A DNA stretch of 64,000 bases, from positions 1,910,001 through 1,974,000 of the forward strand of contig NZ_AP024601.1 of assembly GCF_018326425.1 (NCBI RefSeq), given 5' to 3'. Below are positions 54,652 through 61,987 of the stretch, in pieces. Positions within the stretch are counted from its first letter, which is position 1. The number at the start of each line of letters is the position of its first letter. The DNA is from Polycladomyces abyssicola. Its GTDB lineage: Bacteria; Bacillota; Bacilli; Thermoactinomycetales; JIR-001. Made by a program: the position numbers and the translations under genes. Below the pieces are notes generated by a model that had not been told where the DNA came from, ran no database searches, and saw nothing but the letters and a program-made list of their open reading frames with translations.

Positions 54652-57384
54652 TCACCCGTGAACCATCCGCCGCGCGATCGGCAAACTGTCCAGCAATCCG
54701 GCGATCAGCGTCGGAAAAGCGGATGCAGCCACCACGAGCGCCCATTCGCGCAGGGACAATGCCACCGTATGGAAAACGGGTTGGAGCGGCGCATAATAGA
54801 TGACGCCGATCAACAACATGACCGAAGAAATGACGGCCAACACCAACGGTTTGTTCTCCAGCGGATGCCGGTGAAACACGGTCAGGTTGCTGCGGCAATC
54901 AAATACGTACACCAATTGGGACATCACCAATGTGGCAAAGGCAATCGTCTGCGCACGAACCAAATCATCGGGAGTTTCGGTATAGGTCATCCAAAAGGCT
55001 CCCACCGTAAACAACCCGATCAAAAGACCACGAGTCAAAATTTTCCATCCCACACCGCGGGCAAAAATGCTTTCCCGGCTGTTGCGCGGCGGTCGGTTCA
55101 TCGTGTTTTCCTCGGGCGGATCCACCCCAAGTGCCAACGCGGGCAAGCCATCCGTCACCAAATTGACCCACAAAATCTGAATGGGCACGAGCGGCAACGG
55201 CATTCCCGCCATCATCGCGATAAACATGACGAGGATCTCACCCACATTGCTCGCCAGCAAATAGCTGATGAACTTGCGTATATTGTCGTAAATGCTGCGC
55301 CCCTCTTCGATGGCTGCGGCGATCGTGGTGAAATTGTCGTCCGCCAGCACCAATGCTGACGCTTCCTTTGACACATCCGTACCGGTGATGCCCATGGCAA
55401 TACCGATGTCCGCCGCTTTGATGGCGGGTGCGTCGTTGACACCGTCCCCCGTCATGGCCACCACATGTCCGTTTGCCTGCAGCGCCTGGACGATGCGCAG
55501 CTTGTGTTCCGGTGATACACGGGCGTAGACGTCGATATGATGAACTTTTTCTTTCAATTCCGACTCGCTCATATTATAGAGATCCCTTCCGGTTACTGTC
55601 AAACCACCCGCCTGCAAAATTCCCAGCTGCCGGGCGATGGCCACTGCCGTCGTCTGATGATCACCTGTGATCATCACCGTTTTGATGCCCGCTTTCCGGC
55701 AAGTGAGGATTGCCTCCCGCACCTCTTCCCGCGGTGGATCGATCATCCCGGCCAAACCGACGAACACGAGGTTTCGCTCCAGGGTCGTTTCCTTCTCTGA
55801 TGCGATCGTCCCGTGAAATTCCCGAAACGCAAACGCCAAATTGCGCAATGCCATCGACGCCAAACGTTCATTCATCTGCAGCGCTTCAACCCGAAGTCGT
55901 TCCGTCATCGGTTGGATACGACCTTCGTGCCAAATGTGGGTGCATTTCTCAATCAATACATCCGGTGCCCCTTTGGCCAACAACATCCGCTTCCCTCCGC
56001 GTTCCACGATGACGGACATCATTTTGCGAGAGGAATCAAAGGGAAACTCTTTCACCCGCCGCCAATCCCGCTCCAGCCGCTCCAGTTTCATGCCGCCCTT
56101 GGCTCCTGCCACCAACAGCGCACCTTCCGTCGGATCACCGTCGATTCGCCAGGTTTCCTGTTTCCGTCGCAGCCGCCCGTTTCGCTCTGTCTCTTTGACC
56201 AACGCCGCATTGTTGCACAACACGGCAATTTCCAACAGACGACGCAGTGCAGGCGATTGGTCGATCCGCATTTCCCGGCCGTTCGAAAGGAATGCACCGT
56301 CCAACTCATATCCGCTTCCCGTTACTTCCAGTAATTGACGGTCCGCCCACACCCGTGTCACGGTCATTTTGTTTTGGGTCAGCGTACCTGTCTTGTCCGA
56401 ACAAATCACTGTGGCACACCCCAACGTTTCGACGGACGGCAGTTTGCGCACGATCGCCCGCCTGCGGATCATCCGCTGCACACCGAGGGCCAGTGCGATC
56501 GTGACGATAGCCGGCAATCCTTCAGGAATAGCGGCCACTGCGAGACTGACACCAGACAAAAACATTTTGTACGCATCATGTCCGTGCAGAATGCCCGTGA
56601 CTACCACCAACGCCGTCAACAACAACGCAACTGCGATCAGTACTTTCCCCAACTGTTCCAAGCGACGCTGCAGCGGCGTCTGCACCGTTTCCGTAGATTG
56701 AATGAGGTGGGCGATCCGTCCCATCTCCGTACGCATGCCCGTATCAATCACAACTGCCTTGGCCGTCCCACGAACCACCATCGTTCCCATGTAACCCATG
56801 TTTTTGCGGTCACCCAACGGTACGTCGGAGCGTTTCAGCCGGGCAGCCGTCTTCTCAACAGGCAGTGATTCCCCGGTCAGCGCGGACTCTTCCACATACA
56901 GGCCTTCAACCTGCAAAAAACGAATATCCGCCGGAATCCGGTCTCCGCTCTCCAACCCGACCACATCGCCCGGCACCAACTCCGCCGCCGGCATCCGTTG
57001 CCACGTACCATCCCGCAACACACGGGCAGTGGGCGCCGATAACTGTTTCAATACCTGCAACGACCGCTCCGCCTTCACTTCCTGAACAAATCCCAACACT
57101 GCATTGATGACAACAATGGCGATAATCGCAATCGCATCCGTGTATTCTCCCAATAAGCCGGACACCAGCGTGGCGGCTAGCAAAACCAGAACCATGAAAT
57201 CTTTGAATTGATTCAACAGCAAAATCAGCGGGGAGACGTGCTGTCCTTCGGCCAGCTGGTTGGCTCCAACCCGCCGCAACCGCCGCTTCGCTTCGGACGT
57301 ACGTAAACCGGTTGCCGGATCGACAGCGAAATGGTCCAACACCTCCCGGGTGTCCACATCCACCCAATGCCCATGCTCCGTCAC
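54652..57384 (-). CDS. Ca2+-transporting P-type ATPase (YloB-like)
   Basis: A P2A-type pump of 910 residues. It has an N-terminal actuator with TGES, ten membrane segments, phosphorylation site DKTGTLTQNK, hinge GDGVNDAPA, and the SERCA-like Ca2+ ligands in AAIPEGLPA (TM4) and NLVTDGLPA (TM6). A GTG start at 57384 (TEHGHWVD) has GGAGGAGG 4 nt upstream; a longer open frame is not conserved. In B. subtilis the equivalent yloB lies between rqcH and yicC; here dapF and the gal block intervene. Confidence 0.94.
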   Translation of the reverse strand: MTEHGHWVDVDTREVLDHFAVDPATGLRTSEAKRRLRRVGANQLAEGQHVSPLILLLNQFKDFMVLVLLAATLVSGLLGEYTDAIAIIAIVVINAVLGFVQEVKAERSLQVLKQLSAPTARVLRDGTWQRMPAAELVPGDVVGLESGDRIPADIRFLQVEGLYVEESALTGESLPVEKTAARLKRSDVPLGDRKNMGYMGTMVVRGTAKAVVIDTGMRTEMGRIAHLIQSTETVQTPLQRRLEQLGKVLIAVALLLTALVVVTGILHGHDAYKMFLSGVSLAVAAIPEGLPAIVTIALALGVQRMIRRRAIVRKLPSVETLGCATVICSDKTGTLTQNKMTVTRVWADRQLLEVTGSGYELDGAFLSNGREMRIDQSPALRRLLEIAVLCNNAALVKETERNGRLRRKQETWRIDGDPTEGALLVAGAKGGMKLERLERDWRRVKEFPFDSSRKMMSVIVERGGKRMLLAKGAPDVLIEKCTHIWHEGRIQPMTERLRVEALQMNERLASMALRNLAFAFREFHGTIASEKETTLERNLVFVGLAGMIDPPREEVREAILTCRKAGIKTVMITGDHQTTAVAIARQLGILQAGGLTVTGRDLYNMSESELKEKVHHIDVYARVSPEHKLRIVQALQANGHVVAMTGDGVNDAPAIKAADIGIAMGITGTDVSKEASALVLADDNFTTIAAAIEEGRSIYDNIRKFISYLLASNVGEILVMFIAMMAGMPLPLVPIQILWVNLVTDGLPALALGVDPPEENTMNRPPRNSRESIFARGVGWKILTRGLLIGLFTVGAFWMTYTETPDDLVRAQTIAFATLVMSQLVYVFDCRSNLTVFHRHPLENKPLVLAVISSVMLLIGVIYYAPLQPVFHTVALSLREWALVVAASAFPTLIAGLLDSLPIARRMVHG

Positions 57385-57610
57385 ATTCCCTCCTCCTTTG
57401 TCCCATCCTCTCTGGTAACCATATTCAGACAGGCCCCAAATCATGATTGGGTTAAAGGAGGAAGGGGAGAAAAAGCGCCCCTGAGTCTCATGAACAGCTC
57501 CCCTCATCAGGTCACAGGTTATAACCAGGCACCTGTTTTTGTCACAGTTTGGAGTAAATGAATTCTCTATCGGGAAATTTAAATGGAAAAGATCCATAGG
57601 AGGACGCGCA

Positions 57611-57985
57611 TTGAGTAGGACATGGACGGCTTTCCTGACGATCGCTGTATTTTTATCCTTTTCCACCATTTCTACTATGGCTGATGCGGAAACGGAAGTT
57701 CATCTCAAACTGAATCCCGGAAATTACACGATCAGCACCCAACCTGTGGACATGAAAACCGGTCCGTTGCAGCTGTACCTAAAAAACAGCGGAAAAAACC
57801 CCGTACATTATTATGTGATCGAGTATTGTGCACCGGCCACCGATGTTTGCCCGGTGATGGCGGAGGGATCGGTGAAGCCGGGGAAAGCGGTCGCCCGCGT
57901 GCAGAAAGTGCCCGCTGCCAAATATATCTTCAAGGTGGATTGCCCGTCTGGCAAGTGCAGAGCCAGTGGTTATTTTAAGCAGTGA
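57611..57985 (+). CDS. Secreted four-cysteine hypothetical protein
   Basis: A 124-residue protein with a signal peptide (about residues 1-26; hydrophobic AFLTIAVFLSFSTI, likely cut after MADA) and a beta-rich mature part. Its four cysteines lie in two closely spaced pairs (EYCAPATDVC and DCPSGKC), so two disulfides are likely outside the cell. A TTG start at 57611 has AGGAGG 7 nt upstream. Family unknown. It is divergent from the Ca2+ ATPase and has its own terminator. Confidence 0.75.
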   Translation: MSRTWTAFLTIAVFLSFSTISTMADAETEVHLKLNPGNYTISTQPVDMKTGPLQLYLKNSGKNPVHYYVIEYCAPATDVCPVMAEGSVKPGKAVARVQKVPAAKYIFKVDCPSGKCRASGYFKQ

Positions 57986-58052
57986 TCCATTTACATTTCG
58001 ATCCCTTACCAGGGAGCCGGGTTTGAACCCTATCACATTTGCCGACTGCACG

Positions 58053-58091
58053 AAAAAAGGGTCTTCGGTAGATTGCCGAAGGCCCTTTTTT
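58053..58091. terminator. Terminator after the four-cysteine protein gene
   Basis: A long stem (AAAAAAGGG and CTTCGG arms with one mismatch) flanked by A-run and T-run, so it acts on both strands. Confidence 0.88.
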
Positions 58092-58289
58092 GATCAAGTC
58101 TTTTCCTCAGTTAATCCATGGGAAAAATCATAGCCTCGAGCCGAAAATTCCATTCAAGCGCAAATAAAGTTACCACCAACGAAAGCCGTTCTACATGAAC
58201 ATGAAACCAATATTGGGATGCGAGTGCATTCTCACACATCTCACGTATTGGATTCACAGCAAATCGTATGGAGTGGGTAACACCAATCG

Positions 58290-58298
58290 TGCTATACT
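58290..58298 (+). promoter_or_regulatory. Extended -10 promoter of rqcH
   Basis: TGCTATACT, an extended -10 element with no good -35, about 57 nt upstream of the start. Confidence 0.5.
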
Positions 58299-58354
58299 GG
58301 ACGAGACGTGTGCAATACATAAGACCGACCACCCTTTCAGGAAGGAGGGATACC

Positions 58355-60073
58355 ATGTCGTTCGATGGTTTGGTCACCCGTGCCGCCGTTCGGGAGATGC
58401 AGACACTGATCGGCGGGCGAATCAACAAAATCTATCAGCCGAGTGAAAACGAGTTGTTGCTGCAAGTACGGGCACAACAACGGAATCATTTGTTGCTCAT
58501 CTCGGCACACCCGTCTTATGCACGAATTCACCTCACCCGACATATGACGGAAAATCCTCTGGAGCCGCCAATGTTTTGCATGCTGATGCGCAAACACTGC
58601 GAAGGCGGGATCATCACCGCCATCGAACAGGTGGACATGGAGCGGATCGTTCACATCCACATCCGGGCCCGCAACGATTTGGGCGATGATGTGACCCGCC
58701 TGCTGATCGCGGAGATCATGGGCCGTCACAGCAACATCATTTTGGTAGACCCGGAATCCAACCACATCATCGATGCGGTCCGCCGTGTCTCCCATGCGGT
58801 CAACCGGTACCGTCAGGTGTTGCCGGGGGTGACGTACCGACGGCCACCCGCTCAGGACAAACATCATCCGCTGACAGCGGATGAAGCGACATTCATCCGT
58901 TCGTTGGACTTCAACCAGGGCCGATTGGACCGACAGATCGTCGACCGATTTGCCGGCATCAGCCCCGTGGTCGCCAAAGAAATCGTTCATCGGGCTGGTT
59001 TGGGAGAACGGTCGCGTTTGTGGCAGGCCTTTTCCGAGATGATGGCCAAGATTCGCGAACACCGGTACCAACCCACCATCGTCATCTCTCCCGAACAAAA
59101 GTCGTATTTCTCAGTGGTAAAATTAACCCACCTAAAGGGAGAAACGAAAACGTTCGACAGTGTCAGCTCGTGTTTGGATGCCTTTTTCCACGGCAAGGCG
59201 GAACGGGATCGCATTCGGCAGCAAACATTGGATCTCGTGCGCAAACTGAAAAATGAGATAGAGAAGAACGAGAAAAAAATCCAGGTGCTGGAAAGGGAAA
59301 TCCGGGAAGCGGAAAAAGCGGAAAATGCTCGGATTTACGGGGAATTGCTCACTGCATATATGCACCAGATTCAACGTGGGGACCAGGTGGCACGGGTCAT
59401 CAACTATTACGACCCGGAAGCACCTGAGATCGAGATCCCGCTCGATCCGCAGTTGACGCCGTCAGAAAACGCCCAACGGTACTTCAAGCGGTACAACAAA
59501 GCGAAAGCCACCCGTCAATGGAACGAAGAGCAAATAGAAAAAGCACGTCAAGACATCACTTATCTGGAGTCCGTACTGGCACTGTTGGAAAACGCCTCGT
59601 TGAAAGAAGTGGAGCAGATTCGGGAAGAACTGGAGGAAGAAGGCTGGCTTCGTCCCTCGGGGAAAGGGTCGCGCAGGCGGAAGAAGGAAGCACCTTCCCC
59701 GGCTGTCTATCATTCTTCTGAAGGGATACCCATTCTCGTGGGCAAAAACAACAAACAAAACGACTATTTGACCCATCACCTCGCCTCGTCCGGGGACACG
59801 TGGTTACACACCAAGAACATCCCCGGCTCACACGTGGTCATCCGGGCCCGAACATTCGGCGAAAAAACCTTGCACGAGGCTGCTATGCTGGCCGCTTACT
59901 TCAGCAAAGCCCGTCATTCCAGTCAAGTGCCGGTCGACTACACATTGGTCAAATATGTGCGCAAGCCTTCCGGCGCCCGTCCTGGTTTTGTCATCTATGA
60001 CCATCAAAAAACGCTGTATGTCACACCGGATGAATCGGTGATCCGGCAACTGACGAAAAAGGCACGGGCTTAA
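58355..60073 (+). CDS. rqcH: Ribosome quality-control factor RqcH (NEMF/FbpA family)
   Basis: Binds stalled 50S-peptidyl-tRNA and recruits tRNA-Ala to add poly-alanine degradation tails. The 572-residue protein has NFACT-N (about 1-190, FCMLMRKH), a central coiled coil (about 275-430, Glu/Lys/Arg-rich) and NFACT-R (about 440-560) with DTWLHTKNIPGSHVVIR. The ATG at 58355 (SFDGLVTRA) has AAGGAGGG 6 nt upstream. B. subtilis yloA equivalent; here it points away from the Ca2+ ATPase. Confidence 0.95.
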   Translation: MSFDGLVTRAAVREMQTLIGGRINKIYQPSENELLLQVRAQQRNHLLLISAHPSYARIHLTRHMTENPLEPPMFCMLMRKHCEGGIITAIEQVDMERIVHIHIRARNDLGDDVTRLLIAEIMGRHSNIILVDPESNHIIDAVRRVSHAVNRYRQVLPGVTYRRPPAQDKHHPLTADEATFIRSLDFNQGRLDRQIVDRFAGISPVVAKEIVHRAGLGERSRLWQAFSEMMAKIREHRYQPTIVISPEQKSYFSVVKLTHLKGETKTFDSVSSCLDAFFHGKAERDRIRQQTLDLVRKLKNEIEKNEKKIQVLEREIREAEKAENARIYGELLTAYMHQIQRGDQVARVINYYDPEAPEIEIPLDPQLTPSENAQRYFKRYNKAKATRQWNEEQIEKARQDITYLESVLALLENASLKEVEQIREELEEEGWLRPSGKGSRRRKKEAPSPAVYHSSEGIPILVGKNNKQNDYLTHHLASSGDTWLHTKNIPGSHVVIRARTFGEKTLHEAAMLAAYFSKARHSSQVPVDYTLVKYVRKPSGARPGFVIYDHQKTLYVTPDESVIRQLTKKARA

Positions 60074-60118
60074 ACACACCCGAAATGCGTGTAGGAAGCT
60101 GCTTTGTCAGCAGTCTCA

Positions 60119-60146
60119 AGTCGTACCGTCGGTACGACTATTTTTT
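60119..60146 (+). terminator. rqcH terminator
   Basis: A perfect 9-bp stem (60119-60127 with 60131-60139) followed by A and six T, overlapping the converging stop of the next gene. Confidence 0.9.
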
Positions 60147-60587
60147 CAAGCTTCTGCTCTTCCACCATTCATCCAGTGCCCAATATATCAACGCCAACAA
60201 GGTGGGCAGGCTGAAAACCGACTGCACTAACAATCCCAGGAGAGTGAAAGGCGTCACCACCCATTGAACCGATTGCCGAATATGCCATCCTAACCAGAAC
60301 ATCAACAGTGCGGCGGCCCCCGTATGAATGAGCAGGGACCACCCCCACCGATATTTCCCCGCCCGCTGGGTCAACCAATCCGACACCATCGAGACGGGCA
60401 ACGCAAATAAAAACATGAAGGGGGCCACGTACATCAGATAAAAAAACGGATCAAAAGGGATCACCAACACATCGGGGTCCGGTGGTTGGAATGAATGTTC
60501 CATCCAGTCAATCATTTTCAATACAATCAGAGTCACAACCGTCATCATTGCAGAAACCAACAGTTTCCCCGTCCAAATCCGCTTCAT
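60138..60587 (-). CDS. Hypothetical four-helix membrane protein
   Basis: A 149-residue protein with about four hydrophobic segments (near residues 8-26, 49-70, 84-104 and 113-136) and a short charged C-terminus ending in KSRSLKK. No family recognised. The ATG at 60587 (KRIWTGKLL) has AAGGA about 8 nt upstream. It follows fdhD by 39 nt on the same strand and may belong to the formate dehydrogenase transcript. Confidence 0.7.
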   Translation of the reverse strand: MKRIWTGKLLVSAMMTVVTLIVLKMIDWMEHSFQPPDPDVLVIPFDPFFYLMYVAPFMFLFALPVSMVSDWLTQRAGKYRWGWSLLIHTGAAALLMFWLGWHIRQSVQWVVTPFTLLGLLVQSVFSLPTLLALIYWALDEWWKSRSLKK

Positions 60588-60626
60588 CCCGAAATCCTTG
60601 TCCCCTTTCTCTCCGTTGAAACACAC

Positions 60627-61517
60627 TTATTCCCCTTCCGTGTGTTCGACTGTCTCCAACCAAACTCGCTCCTCACCCGTATACACGTTAAACGAGTCAC
60701 CACGGGCGAATCCGATCAGCGTGATGCCGAACGCGCTTGCAGTATCACATGCCAAAGTGGACGGTGCCGACATCGTGATAAGGATCGGCACGCCGGCCAC
60801 GGCCGCCTTTTGTACGATCTCGAAACCGGCGCGACTGCTTACCATCAGAATGTTCCGTTCCAGCGGACACTGCCGATCGAGCCATGCCTGGCCGATCAGT
60901 TTGTCCACCGCATTGTGCCGCCCCACATCTTCGCGAATGGACAACAACCGTCCCTCTTCATCAAACAAGGCGGCCGCATGCAAACCGCCTGTCTGCTGAA
61001 ACAGACGTTGACTCTGGCGAAACACCTCTCCCATCCGGGGCAAAAGGGCGGCGCGCAACCGGATTTGACTCTCTGCCGGGGCGACACCCTGGGCACGGAG
61101 GGACGCCAGCGACGCTGTCCCGCAGACACCGCACCCCGACATGGCCGCAAAACGGCGGCGAGGCCGGTCCAGATTCGGATGGATGCCGGGACGCAAATAC
61201 ACGTTTACGATGTTATAGCGCTGCTCATGATCCACATGGGAGTCTGTACAGTAGGTGAGATGCGACACTTCGTCCGGCGAATGCAAAATGCCTTCAGCAA
61301 ACAACCATCCCGCAGCCAGTTCGAAATCATGACCCGGAGTGCGCATCGTTACCCCGACGGAAATCGGTTCGGGAACACCAAACAGCCGGATGCGGATCTC
61401 CATCGGTTCTTCCACGATGATCCGGTCCATCCGAGTGGAAATTTGCCCTCCGGTCACACGCCGGATGTGCCTGCGAGACACATTGCTTCTGGGAGGAGGA
61501 AACGAATGGAGTCTCAT
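60627..61517 (-). CDS. fdhD: Formate dehydrogenase sulfurtransferase FdhD
   Basis: Delivers sulfur from cysteine desulfurase to the molybdenum cofactor, needed for active formate dehydrogenase. The 296-residue protein has the essential CGVCG motif (SGCGVCGTAS), EDVGRHNAVDK and SRAGFEIVQKA. The ATG at 61517 has GGGGAGGAG upstream and overlaps the DUF1641 stop by 4 nt (ATGA). The longer frame is not conserved. Confidence 0.95.
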   Translation of the reverse strand: MRLHSFPPPRSNVSRRHIRRVTGGQISTRMDRIIVEEPMEIRIRLFGVPEPISVGVTMRTPGHDFELAAGWLFAEGILHSPDEVSHLTYCTDSHVDHEQRYNIVNVYLRPGIHPNLDRPRRRFAAMSGCGVCGTASLASLRAQGVAPAESQIRLRAALLPRMGEVFRQSQRLFQQTGGLHAAALFDEEGRLLSIREDVGRHNAVDKLIGQAWLDRQCPLERNILMVSSRAGFEIVQKAAVAGVPILITMSAPSTLACDTASAFGITLIGFARGDSFNVYTGEERVWLETVEHTEGE

Positions 61518-61987
61518 CTCGTCTCCTCCCCGCTCCCCTTTACTTCTTCTGGACGTATCCTTTTGGCGATATTCAAGAGAAAGTGGATGGCGGCGATCAC
61601 CTCGGGATCGCGCAAGGTTTGCAGCAGCGTCCATATGCCCGGTCGATCTGTTTTTTTATGCGCTTCTTCCGCCGTTTTGACCGCAGACGTCAGATCGACC
61701 GCGGACAGCAGGACACCAATGTGAATCAGATTACGCAACAAACGTTTGCCGCCCGGCGTATTGAGCTGTTCCAGTGTGATAGCCAACAGCTCGTCGGTCG
61801 ATTCCAAAAAGGCCTTGGCCGTTCGTAACCATCCTTTTTCGTGAAGCAAACCGATCACGTCGATCAGTTCATCAACTGCCTCTCTTCGTTCCGCCCACCG
61901 ATTCAACAATTGGACCGCTTCTGGGGACAGCTTTTCTTCAGCGGCGGTTTTCCGGTTGGAAGCGATTTCTCTCGTGGGTGCGGCCAT
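61514..61987 (-). CDS. DUF1641 protein (YrhD-like)
   Basis: A 157-residue helical protein of the DUF1641 family, regularly encoded beside single-subunit formate dehydrogenases in bacilli (B. subtilis yrhD next to yrhE); role unknown, possibly a small partner subunit. It has LLNRWAERREAVDELIDVIGLL and the C-terminal DPEVIAAIHFLLNIAKRI. The ATG at 61987 has AGGAGG 8 nt upstream. It overlaps the fdhA end by 50 nt and fdhD by 4 nt. Confidence 0.88.
   Translation of the reverse strand: MAAPTREIASNRKTAAEEKLSPEAVQLLNRWAERREAVDELIDVIGLLHEKGWLRTAKAFLESTDELLAITLEQLNTPGGKRLLRNLIHIGVLLSAVDLTSAVKTAEEAHKKTDRPGIWTLLQTLRDPEVIAAIHFLLNIAKRIRPEEVKGSGEETR

Larger units (their letters stand above)
57986..58354. 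other. Intergenic region before rqcH
   Basis: Holds the terminator of the secreted-protein gene (58053-58091) and the rqcH promoter. A minus-strand frame (58111-58428) overlaps rqcH and has no ribosome site. I see nothing else. Confidence 0.6.

Noticed and set aside
53673-54803. 376-codon plus-strand frame across dapF and the Ca2+ ATPase end
   Set aside because: Antisense to two firm genes and crosses their junction; composition is shadow-like.
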